64,000 bases of DNA from Amia ocellicauda (lineage: Eukaryota > Chordata > Actinopteri > Amiiformes > Amiidae): positions 29,596,227-29,660,226 of the forward strand of contig NC_089863.1 in NCBI RefSeq assembly GCF_036373705.1, given 5' to 3'. The translations under genes were made by a program, and so were the position numbers. A model generated the notes under the pieces. It saw only the letters and a list, made by a program, of their open reading frames with translations, did not search any database and had not been told where the DNA came from. This document shows, one piece after another, positions 22,052 through 33,527 of this stretch (position 1 is the first letter of the stretch; every line of letters starts with the position of its first letter).

Positions 22052-23932
22052 GCTCTAGGAAAATGGACTGGCCATCTGTTTTGTTCATGCTCCTCTGCCT
22101 TCAATTGTACTCTACTCCTTCCATCTTAGCTGATGCCATGAAGCCAAGTGCACAGCAATGGTCTTTGGTCTAGAAATGGTTTATCCTAAGACCCCAATTC
22201 CCTTGACTTTACTTCTTGCCTATGGTTCTGTGGCATGGAAAGCACTCTCCATGCAAACCTAGTTCCTCAGCTGTATGCATGGTATGGTAGCTGTAGCATT
22301 AATCCTGTATCTTGCTCTGGCAGCCATGTATTTTTGACCTTTTGGAATTGGACACTCTTCATCACAGTCTCCGAAAGGATCCATTCTTAGGTGGCTTCAT
22401 TTTCAATTCAGGCCAAGTTGCCCTATGCCTGACTGAGTTAATGCATGATCTGATCGCCAGGGTCCGGTTGTTCAAAAAGCTTCACTTGGATCCGAATGAT
22501 CTGGATTTGGAAACATCATGTTTTGCTATCCAGGATCAGGTATTCCATCTTTTGTGCTGGTTTTTCAAAGCAACTTTGGATTGGATTATACTGAGCTAGA
22601 TCCACCCTACTCAACATTACCAATGCCCTAAATGGGACTACATATCCCACTGTAGGCTACTAGCTATGTAAAGAACAGGTGGAAAAGCCAGTGTGTGTGG
22701 TCACTTTTAAGTGCTTTTATTTGAGGAGACAAACTGCACAACCCAAACATCCCCTTCCATTTTCAATTTCTTTTAAACCCCTTATCTGACCCACAACAAA
22801 TAACTACTTTTGACTGGTTGATCTCTGTGTCATTGTAATTAATATACAGTGAATGACAAATGTGTTTGATATTAACTGCGGTTTGGATTTTATGGGGACA
22901 ATTTTTTTTTTTAATACTGTACTGAAAGGCTTAATAGGTAGCCTAATGTCTACTTCATCACTGTAACCGTTAAATCAAGTGCAAAATATAAACAAATGAA
23001 TATATACTACATGATGCAAATATATAATTTGCCCAATTTTAACATTTTGTTCCTGAATCCACCCTTCTGCTTGGAGCAGGATAATCCAGATTTTTTGGGA
23101 TCAATGTTTTGAACAAAACATACTGAAGGTTGGATCCAGATCAAAAGCAAGGCTGGATTATATGATCTAATCTGATTTCAGAATCCTTTTTTCCAAACTG
23201 AATGTGAAGGCTATACCAGAGCTGTTGCGAAGTCCGGACACCTGATTTAAGCCCATTCCCATCCATGCCTCACAGAGCCCGAGGGCAAGCCACCTGCAGT
23301 ACTTAAGTGCCCAGCGTAGAGCACAGCCGGTGTGCAAGATTCAGGCGGTAGAACCTTGTGAAAGTTTGATAACTGGAGTATGTTTCAGTGTTACACAGGT
23401 CCTCCACTGAAGCACCATGAAAAGGAGCCCACAACATGACTCACAATTCAGACAGTGTCCTCCAACCTGGCCCGTGCACTCGACCTATCACACAGTTCTG
23501 GCTCATGTATTGCTAAGCTGGAAAAAGCTGCTTCTTGACATTCAACAGAAAGTCAGTCCACTAGTATTGGGTGAAACATCTTTTATTGCACACCTGTCTA
23601 TTAAGATGAATGTATTCATTGGTGTTATCATGGAATTGAACTTCCAAATTATTTTGTCCCATTTTGAGAACCTTGGGAAGACTTGTTCCCAATATGTGCT
23701 ACAGCCTTGCTTGTACCATGTTCTAAAAAGCAGATGCCTCCGGTTTTCACATACCTACACTATTCTTGAATACACACTCTTTTAAATCAATCGGTCTGCC
23801 ATATTAAACATGTATTCCCATGGCCCACTTAAGTAAAGCCGAGTGAAGGTGGATTGAACCCATAGAAAAATGCTGCAAAGCGATGTGCAAATCTCTTCTG
23901 GTGTCCTCATGTTCTCCTGTGTCCTCCTCCAG
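22052..23932. other. lectin A 3' flank, then interspersed repeat
   Basis: 22052-22455 is lectin 3' flank shared with units 2 and 3. From about 22457 to 23190 the sequence is foreign to the other units and has loosely inverted ends (GTTGTTCAAAAAGC against TTGAACAAAACAT), suggesting an inserted DNA element of unknown family. 23195-23420 matches 55196-55400, and from about 23430 the next unit starts. Confidence 0.45.
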
Positions 23933-24125
23933 GGCTTACTTGCAGGACGGTAAAGCTCAGTTGCAGCTCCTGGCTGACAACCAACAGGCCCAACTGAAGC
24001 CGCTGGTGGACAACCTGGAGCAGCAGCTCAATCCCACGACGGACAACCTGCAGGCCCAGGTGAAGCCCGTGGCAGACAACCTGCAGGCCCAACTCGTTGA
24101 CTTCTGGCAGAAGATCCTGGACTAG
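23933..24125 (+). pseudogene. afp4: afp4-like terminal exon, unit 2 (broken)
   Basis: Matches the last exon of the intact gene, with acceptor CCTCCAG kept at 23926-23932. The reading frame ends early at a TAG (24123-24125) where the intact gene has CAG, losing the last nine residues. The exons for signal peptide and N-terminus are absent upstream because the duplication began in intron 3. About 100 bases holding the 3' end and AATAAA are deleted just downstream. No means of expression as afp4 is visible; a fused transcript using the acceptor is conceivable. Confidence 0.85.
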
Positions 24126-24563
24126 GCCAATGCTCTAGAGAATGCAAACACGCTCCAGTGAGCTTCATAAAAGCTGCCATCTGATCTCCATGTGGTTATT
24201 TATGATTATGATTATTAGTAGATCTCCATCTTGAGAGCTGGTATTGCTGATTTTCCTTCTAACTAGACATCTCACTTTTTCAGCTATCTAGTTCAGTGGT
24301 TCCCAACCCTGGTCTGTGAGGACCGGTGCCTTCCATTTTTATTCCAGCACCAGTTGTCATCTACTGACCTGAGCAATCTACAGGTGTTAAAGAGCTGATA
24401 CTCATAAGAACATAAGAACATAAGAAAGTTTACAAACAAGAGGAGGCCATTTGACCCATCGTGCTCGTTTGGTGTCCATTAATATCTAAGTGATCCTAGG
24501 ATCCTATCCAGTCTATTTTTAAATGTTCCCAAACTTTCAGCTTCTACCACATCGCTGGGTAGT

Positions 24564-26282
24564 TTATTCCAGAAGACGTGTCTCCTGTTTTCCGTCTTGA
24601 ATGCCCAATTGCCATTTGTGTCCCCGGGTGCGTGTGTCCCTGCTGATCTGGAAAAGCTCCTCTGGTTTGATGTGGTCGATGCCTTTCATGATTTTGAAGA
24701 CTTGGATCAAGTCCCCATGTAGTCTCCTCTGTTCCAGGGTGAAAAGGTTCAGGTCCCTCAGTCTCTCGGAGTAGGACTTTCCCTTCAAACCTGGAATAAC
24801 TCTGGTTGCTCTCCTCTGAACTGCCACTAGAGCAGCAATATCCTTCTTGAAATGTGGTGCCCAGAACTGCACACAGTATTCCAGATGAGGTCTAACTAGC
24901 GCATTGTACAGTCTTAACATTACTTCCCTTGTTTTAAATTCTACACTTTTGACAATATACCCTAGCATTCTGTTTGCCTTTTTTATTGCTTCCCCACATT
25001 GCTTGGATGGAGAAAATGAGGAGTCCACATAGACTCCAAGGTCTTTCTCATGCATTACTTCTTCTAGATCTGTACCTCCCATAGTGTAATTATAGTGGAC
25101 ATTTTTGTTACCTGCATGTAATACCTTGCACTTGTCCACATTGAATTTAATTTGCCAGGTGTCGGCCCACAACTGAATGTTATCTAAGTCCCTCGTAATA
25201 GTCTGTGCTGCCAAGATTGTATCTGCTGAGCCACCTATTTTAGTATCATCTGCAAATTTGACAGGTTTGCTAACTGTCCCAGAGTCCAGATCATTAATAT
25301 AGATTAGAAAAAGCAAAGGCCCTAGTACTGATCCCTGTGGAACTCCACTAACAACCTCACTCCAGTTAGAAGCAACTCCTCTAATCGACACCCTCTGCTT
25401 CCTATACATCAACCAGTTCATAATCCATCTACTTACATTACCCTGAATGCCTACAGCTTCCAATTTGAGGGTCAGTCTTTGGTGTGGAACCTTATCAAAA
25501 GCATTTTGGAAATCTAAGTATATCATATCATATCCTTTCACGTGATCTACAGCTGCAGTTGCATGTTCAAAAAATTCTAATAAATTAGTAAGACATGATC
25601 TGCCTCGTCTAAACCCATGTTGACTCTCAGTGGGCACATCCCCTGTTCTAAGTGTCATTTGGAATAATTGAGTTAGCGGCCTATAAATAATTTCCCTAAT
25701 TTCTTTAAGTACTGTTGGAAATATCCCATCTGGCCCAGGTGATTTGTTTGTTTTTAATTCTGCTAGTCCCTTTAGTACCTCCTCCTCATTTATCCTGATC
25801 TCTCTTAGGGTTTGACTGGACTGATTGTCAACCTGTGGCATGTCATCTGTTTTTTCTTTTGTATAAAAGTCTGTGAAATACTCATTTAGAATATTTGCCA
25901 CATCTTGTTCGTTTTCCAAGATACCTCCATTTTTGCCCTTTATCTGTTTCACTTCCTCCTTTATTGACCACTTGCTGTTGTAATATTGAAAAAAGCTCTT
26001 TGCATTGGTTTTAGCTCCAAGAGCTATGTTTCTTTCTATTTCCCTCTTTGCTTTCTTGATCCCTTTCTCAAGATCTTTTTGCAGCTCAACATATTCTATG
26101 TATTTTGTTTCATCACCATCCCTTTTGTATGCGCAATACAACATTTTCTTCCTCTTTATATTTTTTTTCATACCTCTATTAAACCATTTTGGCCAGTATT
26201 TTTTGGTCCTCAATTTGTTTTGGTACAAATTGCTCCTGAGCCTCAAGTAGTATATTCTTAAAATATACCTATCCATTTTCAA
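24564..26282 (-). pseudogene. CR1 ORF2 reverse-transcriptase part (572 codons, broken)
   Basis: Reverse transcriptase with a recognisable fingers/palm/thumb order: TNKSPGPDGI, QHGFRRGRSCL, YLDFQNAFDKVPH, GVPQGSVLGPLLF and the catalytic KFADDT box. Compared with the copy at 53457-54863, an in-frame deletion of about 54 codons joins GDVPT to SQHGF and removes the NYRPISL motif region. The enzyme should therefore be inactive despite the long open frame. The upstream endonuclease is in a separate frame. Confidence 0.9.
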
Positions 26283-26484
26283 CTGACTCTGTATCCAATG
26301 TGCTCCAGTCTACCTCTTCTAAGTGCTGTCTCATACCTTCGAGGTTTGCTTTTCTAAAATTGTAGACCATTGTTTTAGGCTTGGACCTCGGTTTTTGAAA
26401 GAATGCCTCAAAGCAAACCATATTGTGATCACAATTTGCCATTGGTTCTCTAACTACTGTCCCCCTGACTCTATCTTGGTCATT

Positions 26485-27110
26485 TTAAAAGATCAAGTCA
26501 ATACATGCACTCTCTCTGGTTGGTTCCCTGACAAATTGAGTTAGTTCTATTTCTGCTTCTGTAGTCCCTACTGGGCTTTCCCAGTCTAAGTTTGGGAAAT
26601 TGAAATCCCCCATTATAACAGCCACATCCTTGCTACATGCAGTCCTGATTACACTGTACAATGCAGCATCTTTCTGAATATCTGAGTTTGGTGGCCTGTA
26701 ACAAACTCCTACCGCTATTCCTCCAGATCTCTTGTTCAAAAGTTTCACCCACAAAGATTCTGTTCCGTTACTGGGATCTAATACAAGTTCTTCTGCCTCA
26801 ATGTCATTTTTCACATATAATGCTACCCCACCCCCTCTTCGATTTTGCCTGTCTCTCCTAAACTGTGTGTATCCTTCCAACTTGTATTCATCCCCATCAT
26901 TTTCTGTAAGCCATGTTTCTGTCACTCCTACAACATCATAGTCACATGCTAGCAATGTGGCTTCCAAGTCTAACATCTTGTTCCTTAAACTCCTGGCATT
27001 GAGGTACAAACATTTCAGGACTTTCCTACTTGCAGTTTCCCTTGGATTTCTTTCCTTAGTGGAACATCTCCCATTGTCAGAGCTCCCTGCCCCCCTGGTT
27101 CCTAGTTTAA
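26485..27110 (-). pseudogene. CR1 ORF2 endonuclease part (broken)
   Basis: APE-like endonuclease domain with NARSLRNK, the catalytic-Glu motif VVGVTETWL, GDFNFPNLDW and SACIDLIF. It ends at a TAA at 26485 where the copy at 52393-52977 continues, and about nine codons before QFVREPTRES are deleted. The frame is out of register with the reverse transcriptase. The open frame starts in host DNA a little past 27114, so the real domain begins inside the element. Confidence 0.85.
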
Positions 27111-27382
27111 ATGACTGGCAAGGGTAAAAATAGACAATCATTGGTGTTCATACAATGAAGAGCTCGGTTGGAACCAAAACCTGGCATAGGGTTGAAAGCT
27201 ACAGATTTTTGTTTTCGATCAGGTTAGCAAACACTGGTCCCCAAAGTCTACTTTGTCTTCTATTTCTATTGTTAACTACTCAAAATTTAAATATTTGCAA
27301 TGCTTTCAGCAACTGAAGAACAGGCATTATCACTGAGTGCATGATTTTCTTCAAGACCAGTATGTGCTAATATAGCGTATGA

Positions 27383-27574
27383 CAGTGGTTTTCAAACCAG
27401 TCCTGGAGTACCCCCTGCCCTGCTGGTTTTTGTTCCAACCAAGCTCTAAATTGCTTAATTGAACCTTAATTGAATTAACAAAGCAATATAACATTCAATT
27501 AGTTAATTAAGACCTAGGTTGGAAGAAAAACCAGCAGGGCAGGGGGTACTGCAGGGCCAGTTTGAAAACCCCTG
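27383..27574. mobile_element. hAT-like MITE (192 bp)
   Basis: Terminal inverted repeats CAGTGGTTTTCAAACC and GTTTGAAAACCCCTG (a CAGTG/CAGGG-type end), with CTGCCCTGCTGG inverted inside. It is absent from the same site in unit 1 (18237) and unit 3 (37748). The flanks GTATGA and GTATATGG resemble a diverged 8-bp target duplication. Confidence 0.85.
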
Positions 27575-28165
27575 GTATATGGTCTTAAACATAGGATGAA
27601 CACTAAGTAAATAAAGCAATCATCCGATCAATGAGATGAGCAACTTTTTGGCTGATGCTGTATCTTTAGCTTTAATTAAAATAAGCTAGGCACTAACCTA
27701 TTGATTGTGAAGTTTGGGTAAGATACAGAAATATGTTTCCTCAAATTGTTGATCAGATGGCTTCTGCTGTTTATTATTCTACGGTTTTGGCTGGTTTTGG
27801 CCTTGGACATGTCATTAATAATAGCACTTATTTTATCACAACCCATACTACCTCACAGGTCACACCAAGCAGCAATCACATGGGATCACAGGATCATATA
27901 GGACAGGGAATGCTAACTCATAGGAGATCTGTTGTCACCATGCTCTGGGGAATCCTAATAGAGCAGCGCCCCCTACTGGTCCTCCACTGTTTCTACACAT
28001 AAACAGCATTGCCATTGATGCCTGGAATCCCTGTATTAATTAGGCTTTTAGCTTCTAAGAGCTGATGTTTTGATTTTGATGATTAGCGTCTTCACAGTTC
28101 CATACCACTTAAGTCTTCTGGACAACAACAAGGGTTGTCATATCTGCTTGATGCCAAGAGGCTAC

Positions 28166-28351
28166 TTAGGTGCTTAGCTGTGAGTGTTGGTTGTACACGG
28201 ATTGTGTTCCCTTAATGCCAGCATCTGTGAGACATATTAATGCTGGATTGATATCAGCACACTCACCACAAACGTGCCTCACCTTACTTAAACCCTTTTT
28301 TCTTAAGTAGCACAAACCACACTTGATTGCCCTGCCACCACCTGGAAGCAT
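28166..28351 (-). pseudogene. cysteine-bearing frame in spacer, possible transposase relic (unit 2)
   Basis: A 61-codon frame with C-G-L-C and, 15 residues on, C-G-E-C, plus a basic stretch between (RKKGLSKVR). The same frame is open in unit 3 (38359-38544) and broken in unit 1. The C-x2-C pairs with basic linker recall the C-terminal zinc-binding end of piggyBac-like transposases, but the match is weak and no other part of a transposase was found. Confidence 0.25.
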
Positions 28352-29439
28352 CTAACCTAATATTGTGGTCTTTGATTGTTTTCTACAGTGCTTTCTATTG
28401 TATTGCATTGTTTTGACTGTATATACAACATAATAACTCTAGAATGAAACTTGCATGTGAATACAGCCAGTGTAATCCAAGGATTGAAAGAAGACGTGAT
28501 GTAAGTGGGTCCTAGTCAGTGCTGTGTCACCTGTGACTGGGCTATGAGAAACAAACCTCAATCTCAAGCTGAGGGCTCTTGTTTAAAAGGCAGAAATCTA
28601 CATTGTAAACCAATATGATGATTCAAGCATTTGGAGTGCAAATCAGGACTGATACATGCATCTCCAGGGTTTAAAACATTTTTAGTGATCAGGTATGATC
28701 AGGTGTGATCTGGGTATGAGTTTCCTAGAAGAAGGATAGCACGCACTGGGGTTGGGGATCTCTGAGGACGAGTCGCATCTAATTTGTTTTTCTATGGAAC
28801 CAGAAGAAGCCACAGCCAAGAATACTACATCTGTGGGATCTCAGTGTGATCCAGCTTCAGCCTTGGAGCTTAAGACAGGATGACACCTCTATTTCTAAAG
28901 TCCTGTATCTTGCTATGACATAAGAGTGCCCTTCAGAGGGTGTCCAGCATATGGTAAAGTGTCTGATAAGTCATCTCTGGAATCTAGGCAGAGGTCAATG
29001 GGTGTATTTCAGTTAGTATTTTGTACTTTCTTTGCTCTTTTCCAGTCTTTCTAACTAGTCCATTATATGAAATGTGTAAGTATTTTTAAATCAATTCATA
29101 AACATTGCAGAAGAACTGGATTTCTGAGGGAATATTGAACAGGTTGGGACATCTTGTGTTTGGAGCTTCATCTAGATTTGAAACTTTAACTGGCAATGAC
29201 AGTATTTGCCTCTAGACTGGAACAATGTTTACTGACAGAGAAAATTAGATATTCATAGTGCATCAGATCACCCCACGTACCACAGACTTTGACATTTTCA
29301 CTGTAATATCACAAAAATGTGCTTGTAAATATTGACAATCATAATTGGATAATAAGATCATTATAATGCATCACTTGAAAAATACAGCCTGGAATATTAT
29401 TTTCTTTAAGCACATGTATTTAATACATTTATATGAATA

Positions 29440-31232
29440 TGTAGCATAAGGTACACTTATAAATTTCAGTTAAAGAAGTGAATTTAAGTATCACCTTATC
29501 AAGAATCCTAGAATCTTGTAGAACTCAATTTCTGCAATAATTGGACGCAGACACCAATTCCAAAGATATAAATTCTCAGATTTATTAAAAACAAAGATAA
29601 AATGTAGCACCACACTAGTTATACAAAAAGGGAAAAACTAATTAAAATTCACTCAAGATCAACAAATCAAAGACCATGGGATGGCATATGATGACACACA
29701 ACACGTTACACAAAATTACAAACACATTGACTACAATACCGGTTAGTAAGACGAAGGCGAGTCTCTCATAAGTATTGTTAGTCGGATATTAAATAACTAA
29801 TGCAGGTTAGTATTTAAGTCAAATAACTTCTCGTTACATATATCAGTCTCATTTACGTTTGGGTGCCAAGAAAGATTCTATCATTTCTTGTTACCACAAT
29901 TCTCCCTAATTGATTACTGTTCAATGATTAAGGATAGGCAGGGCCACCTATAATCTAGTGTCTATTAAAGTGTGTCAATTTCAGACTAAACAGTTAAACA
30001 GGAATGAGAAGATATTTCCCGGCATTGACAGATTTTATTTCTAAAATTGTCAACCAAAACAGTTTAATGCCGCACTCATTTATATTTAAGTAAATACTAA
30101 ATGATATTACACATTCTATAGTTTATGACTCACAGAATAACATTTCTAATTGATTTCTCAAATGTCATGAATAATAAACTCCAAACTGTTAAACTTATCT
30201 GAACTTTGTCGCAGAGAGGCCTCTCTGTCTTCGGGCTCAAATAAAAACACGCGGCACGAGGTCCGTGTGGTTTGGAACAAAGGCAGTCCGGTTCGGCTTT
30301 GTCCAATAACTTCAGTCGATGCACCTGAAAGTTGGGGTTTCGCGAAAGTAGAGTCTTTTCCAAACAGATTTTCCACTGGTTTGAAGGCTCCAAGATTGTG
30401 CACAAAATCTTCTTTGCAAGCAGGGTTTTCCACCGTAGTTACTTGAAGACAAAGTCTTTGAGGAAAGCAGGGCCCTGTTCGTTTCCAAGAGTCAAGTTTC
30501 TTAAGACTCAATAGCTATTTAAATGACTGAACACATTCGTATTGCAGTCGACTTAGTCAATTGTCCAGCTGTAAAACTCCACTGATCAGGTGGGTACAGG
30601 TGGGCATGCACAGTTTCTAAAGTTCTTTACTTAACAAAGTCCTTTAAAAGAATTCTTCGTATGGCTCAATCTCCTTCTCCCAGTTTAACTCTTCTGTTGC
30701 CGGCAAAGACTTTCCGGTTCTGAATCTGGCAACAGAGCTACAGGTTGAGCTGTGGCAGCGAGTTACTGGTTCAGGTGAGAGAGAGAGAGAATGATGCTGT
30801 ACGCTAGCTTTTAAATGCCTGTCAGATCAATAGACGATTGGTTCTTGAGTTTGAGAGATTGGATTTCGGTTTCAGCCCCCAGTGTCCTATTGGAGGAGGC
30901 TCAATTTATGACTGATGTCAATCTTTGCCATCTTTTGGAAATGCAGGTTGGCCTGGGTTCGTAGCTGTGTTTCGGAATTTCAGCTCTCACCCACTTCAAA
31001 GAGTTTTATGATCTCTACACCATATTCCCCACACATTTTCACAGCAGGGATTCCAAGCCATTTGGCCTATTCTCGGTGCCATCCTCCCAAGACTGCCACT
31101 TTGATATAGAACAGTTCATGTGCCGATGAGCTCAGGAAATCTGATAACTTCGGGGGAGAGGTCTTCTTCAGATCAGAACTTCAGCTCAGAGCTAGAATGC
31201 TCTATCAAAATACACCCCCCTTTAATGCTACA
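29440..31232 (-). mobile_element. TG...CA insertion of 1793 bp, probable solo LTR
   Basis: The insertion begins TGTAGCATAAGG, ends AATGCTACA, and is flanked by AATA at 29436-29439 and 31233-31236. Units 1 (about 19665) and 3 (about 39515) are uninterrupted there. TG...CA ends and a short target duplication fit an LTR. On the minus strand it has an ATTTAAAA box near 30815, AATAAA near 29580, and a 117-codon unassigned frame (30158-30511). No second LTR, primer site or gag/pol was seen. The length is large for a solo LTR, so the class is uncertain. Confidence 0.65.
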
Positions 31233-31273
31233 AATACATATTATGAATAACTGTAGTGTATATAGATAATTGC

Positions 31274-31449
31274 CAGGGGTTTCAAACCGTTCCTGGAGTA
31301 TCGCCTGCCCTGCTGAGGTATGAATTGCTGAACTGAACCCTTAATTGACCTAACAAAGCAATAAAGCATTCAATTAAGTAATTAAGACCTCAGCTGGAAC
31401 AAAAACCAGCAGGGCAGGGGATACTCCAGGACAAGTTTGAAAACCCCTG
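31274..31449. mobile_element. hAT-like MITE (176 bp)
   Basis: Ends CAGGGGTTTCAAACC and GTTTGAAAACCCCTG, with CCTGCCCTGCTG inverted inside. It is related to the MITE at 27383-27574 and absent from unit 3 at the matching site (about 39567). Confidence 0.85.
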
Positions 31450-31904
31450 TTTTATATTTTTATTATATTATATACATCTGTTCATCTTGTATGCTACTGG
31501 TATAAAGTGCACTAAAAGAAATACTGTTAATCAATACATACACTGTTGTAGACATATTTGTTATGCAGATTATTTAAAGATCTTACAATCTTAATATAAG
31601 TAAGTCATGTTCTCTTAATGTATGTAATTAATCCAATTAATGTTCCAGGTTATCAATAGATTGACCAAAGTACCATTCAGATAAAACTTCCAGTTAATTC
31701 CAGTTAGGAGTGGCAAATGTAAGTCATGACTCAACTGACCCAATACGGGCCAGATATCAATGAACACTGTTAGAACTCAAACAACAGCTGGAATATAAGA
31801 ACTAATAAGTTTTGATGGAAGTAATAGCCATGTGTGGAGTCTTGCAGTCTTTCATGAATTATGTTCAATGTTCAATTATGTAATAATTGTCAGAGTAATA
31901 GTGC

Positions 31905-32075
31905 CACTTGCCATGTCATCTACCCTGGCCAATGGTCATACAGGTTGAATTCATTTAGAAGACTATCACTAATCAGGTCCCTAATTTCTTTGAAGCTGTG
32001 CAGCTCAATGAATCAATTAACCAGCGATTAGACAGGTGTGTCTAGGGGTGGACTGGGTATTTAAATGCCTGTGTG
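31905..32075 (+). promoter_or_regulatory. lectin B promoter block
   Basis: TATTTAAA at 32059-32066, 31 bases before the ATG. The preceding block with GGCCAATGG, AGACTATCACTAATC and AATCAATTAACC matches lectins A, C and D. The leader is about 20 bases shorter than in A and C. Confidence 0.6.
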
Positions 32076-32097
32076 TTTTCTGAGACTGATAGCAACC

Positions 32098-33417
32098 ATG
32101 AGAGAAGGGGTTGTCTGTGTGGTTTTGTTGGTGGGCTCTGGCATAGGTGAGCATTTCACACAGCCCATTAGTCATGTTCTGTTTAGGTTGAACACTTGTA
32201 GTTTGAGTAACACCCTTCTACTGGATTAGTGTTTTAAATATAAATCCTATTTGATATGGAGATTAAATGTATTCTGCTTGAAATGCACTTGGATATGGTG
32301 AATGCAAACTGGTCTAATGGATCCTTCTCCCTTCAGTGTGGGTAGCTGAAGCCCTGCAGTGTGAGGCTGTCCCTGGTGCCCTGAAGCAGATTGACGCTGG
32401 TGCTGGCAGAGTGTGTGGCATCTCTAAAGAGGGCAAAGTTGTGGACTTCCGTGGTGGCAGCTGGGTTGAGCTAGAGGCATTTGGTAAACATGTCAGTGTA
32501 GGGCCTGCTGGGCTCTGGAGAGTTGGCCTTGATGGCCTGGTCTTCAAGTGGTTTCAAAAAGGCTGGGTCCAGGTGAATCCAGGTAAGGCCTGGATGTGAT
32601 CTACTGAATCCCTTGCTTAAAATCTTCACCTGCACCAGCTCTCCATCCAGTTGCATTCTTCATGTAGACCCTATTTAATTTGTTTGGCAGGCAACCTGAT
32701 CCAGATTGATGCTGGTGGGGACAAGTTTGTGGTGGGCTGCAATGCCTCCCACAGTATCTTCTGTCTGAACCACAGGCCTGCGGTGAGCTATGATGGTTCT
32801 GGCAGTGTGTCCTGGGTGGCAGTCCCAGGCAAGCTCAAGTACTACTCCTGTGGGCCTGTTGGGTGCTGGGGAGTGAACAATCTAGATGAAATCCACGTCA
32901 AGCTGGGTGTCGGTGGGAATTCCTGTCCTGGCCCTGAGAAGTGGTACCGCATTCCAGGCTCCCTGTCCATGGTGGAAGTGAGCGCGGATGGTGAAGTGCA
33001 TGGAGTGAACAAACATGGCTGGGTATACAAAAGGTGAGGTTTCAGCTCTTCAATGTGAGAAGGCTATGCTGCTAATAGATGGGTTTGAATTGCTTGCCAA
33101 ACTGGACTGGGAAGTGGAATGTGTTGTGAAATGCTTGACTATAGCCTCCGTATGAACTGACTGGACAAGAGCATGATCCTGTCAAGGGGCTTGTTTGGAC
33201 CATGTCTAGAAGCCTCCATGCTCTGGCTCCTGACTTCTCCCTCTTGCCTTTCAGGATTGGTGTCAGTGCCTGTAACCCCTTTGGCAGTGGGTGGGAACAT
33301 CTAAGGGTAGCTGGAATTAGCAGCCATGTGTCATATGATCGTGGAGCCCTGTGGATTATCTGCAGAAATGGTGAAATCCAGAGGTGCAGGTTCTCTGAAG
33401 CCCTGTCATTTGAGTGA
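32098..33417 (+). CDS. fish-egg lectin-like tectonin-repeat protein, copy B (266 aa)
   Basis: Exons 32098-32146, 32337-32582, 32691-33033 and 33255-33417, all GT-AG, with phases and lengths identical to copies A and C; AATAAA at 33522-33527. Signal peptide of about 22 residues, then the same blade motifs (VGPAGLWRV, CGPVGCWGV, SYDRGALWII) and ten cysteines in the same places. About nine of 82 residues differ from A in exon 2 and seven of 115 in exon 3. Expected to be a secreted sugar-binding protein. It sits at the end of unit 2, downstream of a broken afp4 exon. Confidence 0.9.
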
Positions 33418-33527
33418 ATGTTGACCTCTTGTGTAAGCTGATGCTACTTTTGAGTTCACATGGTTTTGGGAGAAATGTGCTTCTCTGGCTTCCAGATGCT
33501 TTGTGATCTGTTCCATGTGTTAATAAA

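Larger units (their letters stand above)
17364..22300 (+). repeat. duplication unit 1 (afp4 last exon + spacer + lectin A)
   Basis: Homologous in order and orientation to 23420-33900 and 36232-43500. Common order: afp4 terminal exon, a hAT-like MITE remnant (CAGTGGTTGCCAACCCTGG at 17879), a spacer with an open frame at 18398-18679, AT-rich spacer, lectin promoter, lectin gene, lectin 3' flank. This unit lacks about 400 bases of spacer present in units 2 and 3 (near 19430) and has none of their large insertions. Confidence 0.85.
24401..27114 (-). mobile_element. CR1 LINE, 5'-truncated, in unit 2
   Basis: Minus-strand non-LTR retrotransposon ending at 24401 in the CR1-type octamer tail (CATAAGAACATAAGAACATA) and truncated at 27114 just at the end of ORF1. 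It interrupts spacer that is continuous in unit 1 (about 17975) and unit 3 (about 36785), so it inserted after the duplication. It contains the decayed endonuclease and reverse-transcriptase halves of ORF2. Confidence 0.9.
27115..29439. other. unit 2 spacer, first part
   Basis: Colinear with units 1 and 3. It contains a MITE (27383-27574), the 89-codon open frame at 27733-28002 shared with the other units, and a minus-strand cysteine-bearing frame (28166-28351). No established gene. Confidence 0.6.

Noticed and set aside
30158-30511. 117-codon minus-strand frame as a host gene
   Set aside because: It is wholly inside the 1.8-kb insertion bounded by TG...CA and is absent from the sister units, so it belongs to the mobile element if it means anything.
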